NCBI RefSeq assembly: GCF_000611675.1
Contig: NZ_JATV01000009.1
Location: forward strand, 82,487-146,486
Reading direction: 5' to 3'
DNA length: 64,000 bases
Origin: Flavobacterium succinicans LMG 10402
GTDB taxonomy: Bacteria; Bacteroidota; Bacteroidia; Flavobacteriales; Flavobacteriaceae
Part shown: piece after piece, positions 35,411 to 44,552 of the stretch
Numbering within the stretch: the stretch's first letter is position 1
How the letters are laid out: each line of letters begins with the position of its first letter
The notes under the pieces: generated by a model
What the model saw: the letters and a program-made list of their open reading frames with translations, nothing else
Database searches by the model: none
What the model was told of the DNA's origin: nothing
Program-made: the position numbers and the translations under genes

Positions 35411-35983
35411 ATGAAAAATATAATTCTTTCAGCTATAGCAATGTCATTCGTATTAGTTTCTTGTAACCAAAAAAACAAACAAGAAGAAACAGTTAATTCG
35501 GAAACAAGTAAACCTGAAACTGAAACTGCAACTGTAAAAGTCAATCCTACTTCTTTTTCCATTAAAGAAATTGTAACGGATTATTTGTCTTTAAAAAATG
35601 CTTTGACTAAAGACGATTCTAACGCTACTGCCGATGCAGGAAAAGCATTGGTGGAGACTTTGGGAAAAATCGATATGAAAAAATTATCTGGTGAACAAAT
35701 GAAAACCTATATGGATATTTCCGATGATGTTAAAGAACACGCTGAACATATTGGAGATAATGCGGGGAACATAGCACACCAAAGAGAGCATTTTGTTTTA
35801 ATGAGCAAAGACATCAATGATTTGATAACCACTTTTGGAACAGAACAAAAACTATATCAGGATTTTTGCCCAATGGCAGATGAAGGAAAAGGAGCTATTT
35901 GGATAAGCGAGTTAAAAGACATCAAAAATCCATATTATGGTTCAGAAATGCTTACTTGTGGTTCCGTTAGAAAAGAATTCTAG
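35411..35983 (+). CDS. DUF3347 lipoprotein
   Basis: A 190-residue lipoprotein. The lipobox is LVSC (Cys 18) after MKNIILSAIAMSFV. A Glu/Thr-rich linker precedes a DUF3347 domain (about 55-185, VTDYLSLKNALTKDD, QDFCPMADEGKGAIW, IKNPYYGSEMLTCG), the same fold as in the gene at 33909. The ATG at 35411 is chosen over an upstream one at 35360 because it gives a clean lipoprotein signal. Function: probable copper-binding partner of the Cus complex. Its signal peptide is nearly identical to that of the small lipoprotein at 44181, which suggests duplication within the cargo. Confidence 0.8.
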   Translation: MKNIILSAIAMSFVLVSCNQKNKQEETVNSETSKPETETATVKVNPTSFSIKEIVTDYLSLKNALTKDDSNATADAGKALVETLGKIDMKKLSGEQMKTYMDISDDVKEHAEHIGDNAGNIAHQREHFVLMSKDINDLITTFGTEQKLYQDFCPMADEGKGAIWISELKDIKNPYYGSEMLTCGSVRKEF

Positions 35984-35984
35984 A

Positions 35985-36440
35985 ATGAGAAGAATCTTCA
36001 AAAAAATATTTTTTATTGGATTAATTATATTTTTACTGATGCAGTTTTATCAACCTGCTCGAAACATTGGTTTTGAGCAGGATGTAACTGCAAATTTTAC
36101 AAAAGTATATAATGTCCCTAAAAGTGTAGAAACTGTACTGCGAACCTCTTGTTATGATTGTCACAGCAACAAAACCGATTATCCTTGGTATTCAAACATT
36201 CAGCCTGTTCGTTTTTTTATGGATAGCCATATAAATGAAGGCAAAGAGGAATTGAACTTTAATGAATTTGGAAATTATTCAAAACGCAAACAGAATAGCA
36301 AATTAAAAGCTATGAGTAAACAAATAAAGTTGAATGAAATGCCTTTGGCTTCTTATACTTTGATCCATAAAAACGCAGTACTTTCGGTTAGTCAAAAACA
36401 GGAACTAATGAATTGGATCAATACACTTAAAAATAACTAA
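35985..36440 (+). CDS. Membrane-anchored haem-binding domain protein
   Basis: A 151-residue protein with an N-terminal membrane anchor (IFFIGLIIFLLMQFY) and a haem-binding-domain region (about 30-145). One CxxCH motif is present (CYDCHSN near residue 55-59), followed by DYPWYSNIQPVRFFMDSHI and a typical KRKQNSKLKAM/EMPLASYT region. It is the Haem_bd type found beside copper efflux genes in Bacteroidota. The start at 35985 lies 1 nt after the DUF3347 stop. It could take part in electron transfer or copper redox cycling outside the inner membrane; that role is inferred. Confidence 0.75.
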   Translation: MRRIFKKIFFIGLIIFLLMQFYQPARNIGFEQDVTANFTKVYNVPKSVETVLRTSCYDCHSNKTDYPWYSNIQPVRFFMDSHINEGKEELNFNEFGNYSKRKQNSKLKAMSKQIKLNEMPLASYTLIHKNAVLSVSQKQELMNWINTLKNN

Positions 36441-36468
36441 TAGTCTAACACAAATTATTCTTATAAAA

Positions 36469-37068
36469 ATGAAATTAAACAATAATATAGATAAACTAGG
36501 TACACTTGGACTTTTCTTCACGGCATTATTTTCTCCTTGCTGTTTTCCCCTTTTTGCATTCGTGGCTTCAGCTTTCGGTTTGGGCAGTTTCGAATTGTTT
36601 GGCGGATGGACAATGTGGATATTTCAGGCAATGATTTTAATATCAATTGCAGGCTTGATTTTTTCTTATAGAAAGCATCACAGTCTTTATCCATTATTGT
36701 TTGCTATTCCAAGTGGAATAGTCATTTTATATGGATATTATTTCAGTAATGATTTTCAACATATCTACATCGGTATGTTTGGGCTACTAATTGCGACTGT
36801 CCTTAATTACTACTATAATAAATTAGGTGGTAATTGTGAAACCTGCACCATTTATAACGGTAAATCAGTGGAGCTAAAATCAACTTTAACTTGTCCAAAC
36901 TGCGGACACAAAAAAGATGAAATGATGCCAACGGATGCTTGTCAATTTTTTTATGAATGTGAAAAGTGCAAAACAGTTTTAAGACCAAAACAAGGAGATT
37001 GCTGTGTTTTTTGTAGCTATGGCACTGTAAAATGTCCCCCTATACAAGCAGGAGATAAATGTTGTTAA
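36469..37068 (+). CDS. MerC-like membrane protein fused to GDCCVxC domain
   Basis: A 199-residue protein. Residues 1-120 contain about four membrane helices with a first-helix Cys pair (SPCCFPLFAFVASAFG) as in MerC metal-uptake proteins. Residues about 125-199 are a small zinc-ribbon-like domain that includes TCPNCGHKKDEMMPTDACQ (cut: TCPNCGHK then TDACQFFYEC) and the signature GDCCVFCSYG near the end. Separate GDCCVxC proteins usually stand beside MerC-type genes, so this is a natural fusion. The two parts would pass metal from membrane to cytoplasmic Cys ligands. Metal specificity (Hg or Cu) is not clear. Confidence 0.75.
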   Translation: MKLNNNIDKLGTLGLFFTALFSPCCFPLFAFVASAFGLGSFELFGGWTMWIFQAMILISIAGLIFSYRKHHSLYPLLFAIPSGIVILYGYYFSNDFQHIYIGMFGLLIATVLNYYYNKLGGNCETCTIYNGKSVELKSTLTCPNCGHKKDEMMPTDACQFFYECEKCKTVLRPKQGDCCVFCSYGTVKCPPIQAGDKCC

Positions 37069-37081
37069 AAATTAAAATATT

Positions 37082-38362
37082 ATGGTAGAAAAATTAATAT
37101 CATTTTCATTAAAAAACCGATTCGTTGTCTTGCTCGTTTCGGCCTGTTTATTTGCTTGGGGTGTTTATAGTGTGCAACAAAATCCTATTGACGCCATTCC
37201 CGATTTGTCCGAAAATCAAGTAATTGTATTTACAGAATGGATGGGAAGAAGTCCGCAGGTTATAGAAGCGCAAGTAACTTATCCTTTGGTTTCAAATCTT
37301 CAGGGAATTCCAAAAGTCAAGAATATTCGTGGTGCTTCTATGTTTGGGATGAGCTTCGTATATATTGTTTTTGAGGACAACGTAGATATTTATTGGGCTA
37401 GAACAAGAGTTTTAGAAAGACTGAATTATGCCCAGCGTCTTTTGCCCCAAAATGTAGTTCCTACGCTAGGACCAGACGGTACGGGTGTTGGTCACATATT
37501 TTGGTATCATTTAGATGCCAATGGTATGGATTTGGGAGAGCAAAGAGCTTTGCAGGATTGGTACGTGAAATTTGCATTGCAAACGGTTCCAGGAGTTGCT
37601 GAAGTAGCTTCTTTTGGAGGCTTTGAAAAACAATACCAATTGGTTTTGGATCCTTTGAAAATGCAATATTATAAAGTCACTATGATGGAAGTGATGAATG
37701 CTGTTAAAGCCAATAATAATGATGTAGGAGGACGGAAATTCGAAATGAGTGATATGTCATACATCATAAGGGGTTTGGGGTATATAAAAAACATAAAGGA
37801 CGTAGAAGAAATTGCCATCAAAAATTACAATTCTATTCCGGTGCGGGTAAAAGATATCGGTTCCATTCAAATGGGAGGCGATTTGCGTTTGGGTATTTTT
37901 GATGAAAATGGCACAGGAGAAGTCGTTGGTGGTATCGTAGTTATGCGATACGGAGAAAATGCAGATAATGTCATAAAAGCGGTCAAAGCCAAAATGAAAG
38001 AAGTGGAGAAAGGACTACCCGAGGGCGTAACTTTTAAAACCTCTTATGACAGAAGCGAATTGATTGAGAAAGCAATTGAATCTGTCAAAGGAACGCTAAT
38101 CGAAGAAATGATTGCCGTTTCAATAGTGGTGTTGCTTTTTCTTTTTCATTGGCGAAGCGCATTAATTATCTTGATACAAATACCAATTTCGGTGGCGGTT
38201 GCCTTTATCTTCCTGCAGGCTTTTGGAATTTCTTCAAATATTATGTCACTCACGGGAATTGCTTTAGCAATTGGTGTTTTGGTTGATGACGGAATTGTAA
38301 TGGTAGAGAATGCGTATAGGACAATTTCTGAGAAACAGGAAGAAATGGATAATAACCAATAA
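37082..38362 (+). CDS. cusA: CusA/CzcA-family RND efflux pump, N-terminal part
   Basis: The first 426 residues of a heavy-metal RND pump: TM1 (FVVLLVSACLFAWGVYSVQ), IDAIPDLSENQVIVFTEW, the porter loop with RGASMFGMSFVYIVFED, and TM2-TM4 up to LVDDGIVMVENAYR. A complete CusA is about 1040 residues; this part stops after the fourth helix. The second part follows in a frame shifted by one base (38310 or 38373 to 40310). In a single-chain CusA the two would join in the cytoplasmic loop after TM4. Either a frameshift split the gene, or the pump works as two chains. Either way it is the core of the Cu/Ag or Cd/Zn/Co export system. Confidence 0.8.
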   Translation: MVEKLISFSLKNRFVVLLVSACLFAWGVYSVQQNPIDAIPDLSENQVIVFTEWMGRSPQVIEAQVTYPLVSNLQGIPKVKNIRGASMFGMSFVYIVFEDNVDIYWARTRVLERLNYAQRLLPQNVVPTLGPDGTGVGHIFWYHLDANGMDLGEQRALQDWYVKFALQTVPGVAEVASFGGFEKQYQLVLDPLKMQYYKVTMMEVMNAVKANNNDVGGRKFEMSDMSYIIRGLGYIKNIKDVEEIAIKNYNSIPVRVKDIGSIQMGGDLRLGIFDENGTGEVVGGIVVMRYGENADNVIKAVKAKMKEVEKGLPEGVTFKTSYDRSELIEKAIESVKGTLIEEMIAVSIVVLLFLFHWRSALIILIQIPISVAVAFIFLQAFGISSNIMSLTGIALAIGVLVDDGIVMVENAYRTISEKQEEMDNNQ

Positions 38363-38372
38363 GTTACGTAAA

Positions 38373-40310
38373 ATGAAAGATAAACTGAAAAATATATTCA
38401 AAAAAGAAAATGACCCGTTATCTTCCGATGAGAAACTGAAGCTAATTGAATCCTCTTCCAAATTGGTTGGACCGGGTGTTTTTTATTCGACAATAATAGT
38501 AATTGCTTCATTTTTACCCGTATTCCTGCTTACGGGAATGGAGGGTAAATTGTTTAGTCCATTGGCTTGGACAAAATCTTTTATACTAATTGTGGATGCG
38601 TTTTTTGCGATTACACTTACTCCTGTGCTGATTAGTTTTTTACTTAAAGGCAAACTTCGTACAGAAAATAAAAATCCGATAAACAGAAAATTGGAAAGCA
38701 TTTATACTCCAATTTTGACGCTTTGTTTAAAATGGAGAAAAACAGTTTTGGCAGTCAATATTGTGGCGCTGTTAATTGGTGTGTTAATGTTTACAAGACT
38801 TGGTTCTGAATTTATGCCTCCGCTCGACGAAGGTTCTGTTTTATTTATGCCTGTAACATTGCCCGATGTGTCCAATTCTGAAGTGAAACGAATTTTACAG
38901 GTTCAGGACCGATTGATAAAATCAATTCCCGAAGTGGCTCACGTTTTAGGAAAAGCAGGCAGAGCCAATACAGCAACGGACAACAGCCCCATAAGTATGA
39001 TTGAAACAATTATTTTGCTGAAGCCCCACAACGAATGGAGAGAAGGTAAAACAAAAGCGGATATTATAAATGATATAAACAATAAACTGCAAATACCGGG
39101 AGTAACCAATGGTTTTACACAACCGATTATCAATCGTATCAATATGCTTTCTACAGGTATCAGAACCGATGTGGGAATAAAAATCTACGGGGAAAATTTA
39201 GACACCATTAATGCTTTATCACAAAAAATAAAAATGGCATTGGATGGAACTTCGGGAGTAAAAGACTTGTACGCTGAACCTATTACGGGCGGAAAATACA
39301 TTGATATTGAACCCAAAAGAGAAGTTATTGGCAGATACGGACTAAGCATCGATGATATTAACAATGTAGTGGAAGCTTCAATTGGAGGTATGAAACTCAC
39401 CACAACCATCGAGGGAAGACAGCGTTTTTCGGTAAACGCACGATATGCACAAGAATATCGAAGTAGTATTGAAGCCTTGAAAAAGCTACAAGTACAAACA
39501 ATGGATTTTGGCCCAATTCCTTTGGAAACGGTTGCCGATGTAAAAATAAGCGATGGCCCGCCAATGATAAACAGCGAAAATGCAATGCTTCGTGGAAGTG
39601 TATTGTTTAATGTTCGTGACCGTGATTTAGGAAGTACCGTCAAAGAAGCACAGAAAAAACTGAATGAAATGATAACCAAAATGCCCAAAGGGTATTATGT
39701 GGAATGGAGCGGTCAATGGGAAAACCAAATCAGAGCCAACAAAACATTGGGTTTAATTCTGCCAATTGTTGTCGTGATTATTTTCCTCATTCTCTATTTC
39801 ACTTATCATTCTATGAAAGAGGCTTTGATTACAATGATAACGGTTCCGTTTGCATTAATAGGGGGAGTTTTTATGGTGTATTTCTATGGGATTAATTTAT
39901 CGGTGGCTGTAGCAGTCGGTTTTATTGCTTTGTTTGGTTTGGCTGTCGAAACAGCTATGTTAATCACTATATATTTGAATGAAGCGATGAACAAAATGGT
40001 CGAAAAACACGGTAACAGCAAAGAAACCCTAACAGAAGAAATAGTGAGAGAGTATATTATTGATGGTTCTGCCAAACGATTACGTCCAAAACTGATGACA
40101 GTTTCTGTTTCATTATTTGGATTAATCCCCATTCTTTGGGCAACGGGAACAGGAGCAGATGTGATGCTCCCAATCACTGTTCCGCTCATAGGAGGAACAA
40201 TTACTTCAACAATTTATGTATTATTAGTAACCCCGGTTGTTTTTGAAATGGTGAAACTTCACGAGTTAAGAACAAAAGGAAAAATTAGTCTCATAGATGC
40301 AAAACATTAA
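38373..40310 (+). CDS. cusA: CusA/CzcA-family RND efflux pump, C-terminal part
   Basis: Residues after the split: a charged linker, then TM5-6 (STIIVIASFLPVFLLTG and EGKLFSPLAWTKSF), the second porter loop (GSEFMPPLDEGSVLFMP, DVSNSEVKRIL), and the last TM bundle (AVAVGFIALFGLAVETAML, then GTGADVMLPITVPLIGGT). The frame is also open back to an ATG at 38310, but the overlapped codons there are an out-of-frame reading of the N-terminal ORF, so the ATG at 38373 is the likeliest independent start. Its stop overlaps the TolC start by 14 nt. If read as one chain with the preceding ORF the length is normal for the family. Confidence 0.78.
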   Translation: MKDKLKNIFKKENDPLSSDEKLKLIESSSKLVGPGVFYSTIIVIASFLPVFLLTGMEGKLFSPLAWTKSFILIVDAFFAITLTPVLISFLLKGKLRTENKNPINRKLESIYTPILTLCLKWRKTVLAVNIVALLIGVLMFTRLGSEFMPPLDEGSVLFMPVTLPDVSNSEVKRILQVQDRLIKSIPEVAHVLGKAGRANTATDNSPISMIETIILLKPHNEWREGKTKADIINDINNKLQIPGVTNGFTQPIINRINMLSTGIRTDVGIKIYGENLDTINALSQKIKMALDGTSGVKDLYAEPITGGKYIDIEPKREVIGRYGLSIDDINNVVEASIGGMKLTTTIEGRQRFSVNARYAQEYRSSIEALKKLQVQTMDFGPIPLETVADVKISDGPPMINSENAMLRGSVLFNVRDRDLGSTVKEAQKKLNEMITKMPKGYYVEWSGQWENQIRANKTLGLILPIVVVIIFLILYFTYHSMKEALITMITVPFALIGGVFMVYFYGINLSVAVAVGFIALFGLAVETAMLITIYLNEAMNKMVEKHGNSKETLTEEIVREYIIDGSAKRLRPKLMTVSVSLFGLIPILWATGTGADVMLPITVPLIGGTITSTIYVLLVTPVVFEMVKLHELRTKGKISLIDAKH

Positions 40311-41556
40311 ATTTTATATCGCCCTGAGTTGTTTGGTTTTAAGCTTTACAAATACTAAAGCCCAAACACTTACTTTGGATAATGTCTTGAGTACCATCAA
40401 GACAAATAATCCCCAACTGAAAATGTACGATGCAGATATTCAGAGTATGGATGCTTCGGCCAAAGGAGCCAGAAGTTGGATGCCACCGCAAGTGGAAACG
40501 GGTTTCTTTATGACTCCGTACAATTCCAATCTATGGAAAGCCAATGAAATGGAACCAGGAATGGGGAGTTATATGTTAGGCGTTACCCAAATGATTCCGA
40601 ATGCTTCTAAGTTGAATGCCAATGAAAATTTGATGAAAGCAATGTCATCAGTCGAAAGTGAAAATAAAAACTTCACGCTCAATCAATTAAATGCATTGGC
40701 CAAAACCTATTATTATGAATGGATTATCATTAAGAAAAAAATAAAAATTGCCCAAGACAATCTTCTGCTTCTAGATTATATGATTAAAAGTATGGAAATA
40801 CGTTATCAGTACAATATGGATAAATTGCCGTCCTATTACAAAGCAAAATCACAATATGCCACTTTGCAAAGTATGATTGTGATGTTGGAAAATGATGTAT
40901 CACAGCGAAAATATATGCTCAATACATTAATGGCTCGTAATAAAAACGAGGATTTAGAAATTGATTCCAATTACGAGATTAAAGATTTCAATCTCTTCGA
41001 AACCGATTTGTCTCCCTACATCAACAACCGTAGTGATATCAAAGCCATTGATAAAACCAAAGAAATCAACAACCTGAAAATAGAGGTTGAAAAAGTGGCA
41101 ACCAGACCTGAATTTGGTGTAAAATACGACCATATGTTCGCTTTTGGCAATCAGCCACAACAATTTTCATTGATGGGAATGGTCACTATTCCAATGCCTT
41201 ATTCAACCAAAATGAATAAAGCCAATATGGAAAGCTATCGAATAAAAAACGAAAGTTTGGATTGGCAAAAACAGATGATTGCGAACGAAGCAAGCGGTAT
41301 GATAAAAGGAATGAATGCTGAGTTTTTGAATCTGAAAAAGCAATACCAAATTACGCAGGACAATATTATTCCAGCTTTGAAACGAAATTATGATACCGCC
41401 ATTTTAGCTTGGCAAAATAACACCGGAGATTTATTCGTAGCCTTGGATGCGTGGGAAGCGATGAATATGACTCAAATCGATGCTTTCGACAAATTAAAAT
41501 CGATTTTAGCGACACAAGTAGAAATAGAAAAACAACTTGAAACCGAAAAATTATGA
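40297..41556 (+). CDS. TolC/CusC-family outer-membrane efflux protein
   Basis: A 419-residue outer-membrane efflux channel subunit: a signal peptide (FYIALSCLVLSFTNTKAQ), then the long coiled-coil hairpins of a TolC fold (LDNVLSTIKTNNPQLKMYDADI near the start; AETYY-like TYYYEWIIIKKKIKIAQDN; and the C-terminal half repeating the pattern). It would form the exit duct for the Cus pump. The start lies inside the 3' end of the RND gene and its stop overlaps the adaptor start by 4 nt (ATGA), so the three are co-translated. Confidence 0.85.
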   Translation: MQNIKFYIALSCLVLSFTNTKAQTLTLDNVLSTIKTNNPQLKMYDADIQSMDASAKGARSWMPPQVETGFFMTPYNSNLWKANEMEPGMGSYMLGVTQMIPNASKLNANENLMKAMSSVESENKNFTLNQLNALAKTYYYEWIIIKKKIKIAQDNLLLLDYMIKSMEIRYQYNMDKLPSYYKAKSQYATLQSMIVMLENDVSQRKYMLNTLMARNKNEDLEIDSNYEIKDFNLFETDLSPYINNRSDIKAIDKTKEINNLKIEVEKVATRPEFGVKYDHMFAFGNQPQQFSLMGMVTIPMPYSTKMNKANMESYRIKNESLDWQKQMIANEASGMIKGMNAEFLNLKKQYQITQDNIIPALKRNYDTAILAWQNNTGDLFVALDAWEAMNMTQIDAFDKLKSILATQVEIEKQLETEKL

Positions 41557-42800
41557 ACAGATATTTAAAATTTGCAATACTATTTTTGGTCGTAGTTTTT
41601 ATTGGAATTACAATCTATTTTTTTGCAACAAAATCAGGAAAACATTCTGAAATGGAACATCAAAATGAGGTTTACACTTGCTCGATGCACCCTGAAGTTA
41701 TCAAAGACAAACCGGGCAGTTGTCCTATTTGCGGAATGACTTTAGTAAAAAAAGTAACCGAAGACCATTCTGAAAAAAATGACTCTATCAACGATCTTTT
41801 GAAACCTACTGATAGTTTTGTTGTGGGAAATTATCAAACCACAACGGTAAAAGACACAGTTATAAATAGCGAAATCAGTTTACCCGGAATAGTGAGTTAC
41901 GATCCGAATTCATCTGTAAATATTTCAGCGAGAATAAGTGGTAGAATTGAAAAAATGTACGTCAACTATAAGTACCAAAAAGTAACCAAAGGACAAAAAA
42001 TATTTGAAATATACAGCCCTGAATTATTGAACGAACAGCAAAATTTTATCTATTTGATTTCCAATGACAGTCAAAACACATCGATTATTAATTCCGCCAA
42101 GCAAAAATTATTACTTTATGGAATGTCCAATAATCAAGTTAACACATTGGCTTCCGCTAAAAAAGTGAATCCTGTAATCGTTATTTACAGTCCCGCTAAC
42201 GGAATCATCACGGGAACCGAAAAGATGACTAGTTCTAGTGTTTCTCCTATGTCCAATACAAGTAGCAACACAGAAACTTTGGATGTCAAACAGGGAAACT
42301 ATATTACAAAAGGGGAAGTTGTTTTCAAGTTAGCGAATACCGATAAAGTTTGGGGTATTTTCAATGTTTTGCAAGGTTACAATAGCCTTATTAAAATGAA
42401 TCAGTCTATTGATATTACTTCTGAATTGGATGAAAAGAATAATATTTACGCAAAAATAAATTTTATTGAAACACAATTGAATTCGACTGATAAAACCAAC
42501 AAAATCCGAGTGTATTTGAATAATTCAACTCTAAAATTACCCATTGGTACAAGATTACAAGGTATAGTGCAATTAAATTCTACAAAGGGATTATGGTTGC
42601 AAAAACAAGCTTTGGTTAGTCTAGGTAACAAAAAAGTTGTTTTTCAAAAATTGGACAATGGTTTCAAAGCAACAGCAATACAAACGGGTCTTGAAATTGA
42701 TGATTTTGTTCAAATTATTGGAGGCGTTTCTGTGGGAGATACAATTGCCAAAAACGCACAATATCTAATTGACAGCGAAAGCTTCATTAAAACCGAATAA
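41553..42800 (+). CDS. cusB: CusB-type efflux adaptor with N-terminal HMBD
   Basis: A 415-residue membrane-fusion protein. An N-terminal TM anchor (FAILFLVVVFIGITIYFFA) is followed by an HMBD metal-binding domain (YTCSMHPEVIKDKPGSCPICG, split as YTCSMHPEV then GSCPICGMTL, about 41-66). The usual adaptor regions follow: barrel-sandwich (GIVSYDPNSSVNISARISGRI), coiled-coil hairpin (PELLNEQQNF) and beta-barrel. It bridges the RND pump and TolC channel in the periplasm and loads metal. It starts 4 nt before the TolC stop (ATGA overlap) and ends 2 nt before a second adaptor gene. Confidence 0.88.
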   Translation: MNRYLKFAILFLVVVFIGITIYFFATKSGKHSEMEHQNEVYTCSMHPEVIKDKPGSCPICGMTLVKKVTEDHSEKNDSINDLLKPTDSFVVGNYQTTTVKDTVINSEISLPGIVSYDPNSSVNISARISGRIEKMYVNYKYQKVTKGQKIFEIYSPELLNEQQNFIYLISNDSQNTSIINSAKQKLLLYGMSNNQVNTLASAKKVNPVIVIYSPANGIITGTEKMTSSSVSPMSNTSSNTETLDVKQGNYITKGEVVFKLANTDKVWGIFNVLQGYNSLIKMNQSIDITSELDEKNNIYAKINFIETQLNSTDKTNKIRVYLNNSTLKLPIGTRLQGIVQLNSTKGLWLQKQALVSLGNKKVVFQKLDNGFKATAIQTGLEIDDFVQIIGGVSVGDTIAKNAQYLIDSESFIKTE

Positions 42801-42802
42801 AG

Positions 42803-44020
42803 ATGAAGACATTAAAAATAATAACTTTACTATCAATACTACTTATGGTAATGATAGCTTGCAATTCGAAAAACAAGGAAGATCATAGTGAACATAAAAT
42901 GACTGATGAAACAACTTTCTACACTTGCTCGATGGATCCTCAGATAAAAGAAGACAAACCAGGCAAATGTCCGATTTGTCATATGCATTTAACTCCCGTA
43001 AAACTCGATAAAACTAACTCAAATGAAATAAGTTTGAGCAAACAGCAAATCCGATTGGGTAATATTAGTCTTCAGTCTATTACAACATCCCAAAGTAGTG
43101 TAAACCAAAATTACACGGGTACTTTAGCTATAAATCAGGATAAAATCAATTCCGTTTCATCAAGAGCGATGGGGCGAATTGAAAAATTATTTTTCAAAAC
43201 AGTTGGAGATTATGTTGCCAAAAACCAAGCAGTTTATCAATTATACAGTGAAGATATCGCCATAGCCAAACAGGATTATTTCACGGCATTCAAGCAACTG
43301 TCAATGCCAGGAGATTTTGGGAAAAACGCAAAAAACATGCTAGCCAGCGCGAAGCAAAAACTTCTTTTTTATGGTCTTACCAATGCCCAAATTGAAAACA
43401 TTAAAACCAATAAAGAGGTTTCACCAAATACCATATTTTACAGTTCTCATAGCGGAACAATTTCTGAAATTGTAGCTACAGAAGGAAGTTATGTAATGGA
43501 AGGTTCGGGAATAATAAAAATCGCTGATTTAAACAGCCTTTGGTTAGAAACACAAGTAAACGTAAACTATGCCAAAAACCTTAAAATAGGTCAAAAAGCC
43601 AATGTTACTTTTAGTGATTTCCCAGATAAAACAATAAATACCCAAGTTGCCTTTATCAATCCTGAAATAAATCCAGATACCCGATTGCTGTTAATTCGAA
43701 TGGAAATTCCAAATCAGGGTTTACAGTTAAAACCGGGAATGCAGGCGGTTGTAAAATTGACACAATCAAATGCTAAAGGACTTTTTATCCCGATTGATGC
43801 AGTTATTCGAGAAGAAAACGCTTCCTATATTTGGGTTGAAAAAAGACCGGGAATATTTGAAAATGTTATGGTAGAAACAGGAATAGAAACCAATGGAATG
43901 ATTGAAATCAAATCCGATTTGGATCCGTCAAAAAAAGTAGTGATTACAGGTGCTTATGCCATAAACAGTGAATATAAATTCCGAAAAGGAAGTGACCCAA
44001 TGGAGGGGATGAAAATGTAA
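42803..44020 (+). CDS. Second CusB-type efflux adaptor (lipoprotein) with HMBD
   Basis: A 405-residue adaptor paralogous to the preceding CusB. A lipobox (IACN, Cys near 20) replaces the TM anchor. An HMBD follows (YTCSMDPQIKEDKPGKCPICH, cut: YTCSMDPQI then GKCPICHMHL, about 39-62), with H in place of G in the last motif position. The fold continues with the barrel-sandwich, hairpin (YSEDIAIAKQDYF) and beta-barrel parts. Two adaptors in one operon would allow different stoichiometry or metal loading at the pump; this is inference. It is the last gene of the pump operon; 160 nt follow before the next one. Confidence 0.85.
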   Translation: MKTLKIITLLSILLMVMIACNSKNKEDHSEHKMTDETTFYTCSMDPQIKEDKPGKCPICHMHLTPVKLDKTNSNEISLSKQQIRLGNISLQSITTSQSSVNQNYTGTLAINQDKINSVSSRAMGRIEKLFFKTVGDYVAKNQAVYQLYSEDIAIAKQDYFTAFKQLSMPGDFGKNAKNMLASAKQKLLFYGLTNAQIENIKTNKEVSPNTIFYSSHSGTISEIVATEGSYVMEGSGIIKIADLNSLWLETQVNVNYAKNLKIGQKANVTFSDFPDKTINTQVAFINPEINPDTRLLLIRMEIPNQGLQLKPGMQAVVKLTQSNAKGLFIPIDAVIREENASYIWVEKRPGIFENVMVETGIETNGMIEIKSDLDPSKKVVITGAYAINSEYKFRKGSDPMEGMKM

Positions 44021-44180
44021 AAATACTCATTGGGCATCGAAAATAATCAAGCTCTTAAAAAAGAGTAAAATGGTTGGGGAGAATTACATAAATCAAAAAA
44101 ATAATAGTATAACAATTTACAAAACAGTAAACTATATATTTATATAACAGAAAGTAATCTGTAAATTAAAATCCGATAAA

Positions 44181-44471
44181 ATGAAAAAAATAATCTTTTC
44201 AGCCATAGTAATGGTATTTGTATTGGTTTCCTGTAACCAAAAAAACAAAGAAGCTTCAACGGATCATTCTAATATGATGAGCAACGATAGTACAATGATG
44301 GATAATGACAGTATAACGATAAACGACAAAAACAGTACAATGAAAAATCATGAAAAAATGTATGCATGCCCAATGCACCCGGAAGTGCAAGGAAAACTGA
44401 ATGACAAATGTTCAAAATGTGGGATGAAATTAACAGAACTTGTTCCTGAGAAAAAAGAAGAAAACAAATAA
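44181..44471 (+). CDS. Small lipoprotein with one HMBD
   Basis: A 96-residue lipoprotein: lipobox LVSC (Cys 18) after MKKIIFSAIVMVFV, a Ser/Asp/Met-rich linker (MMSNDSTMMDNDSITINDKN, copper-friendly), then one HMBD (YACPMHPEVQGKLNDKC, then SKCGMKLTE). Its signal peptide closely resembles that of the DUF3347 lipoprotein at 35411. It is probably a periplasmic copper-binding chaperone. It stands on its own, 160 nt after the adaptor gene and 80 nt before the broken AraC regulator. Confidence 0.75.
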   Translation: MKKIIFSAIVMVFVLVSCNQKNKEASTDHSNMMSNDSTMMDNDSITINDKNSTMKNHEKMYACPMHPEVQGKLNDKCSKCGMKLTELVPEKKEENK

Positions 44472-44552
44472 CACCTAATTTGGGGAAGAAACTATAATTA
44501 ACCTTGTTATGAACTTAGCAGGGTTAGTTTATATTAATTAAACCTGTTTACT

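Noticed and set aside
38310..38372. Programmed ribosomal frameshift joining the CusA halves
   Set aside because: No clear slippery heptamer with a following pseudoknot was seen in the overlap; a lesion or error is simpler.
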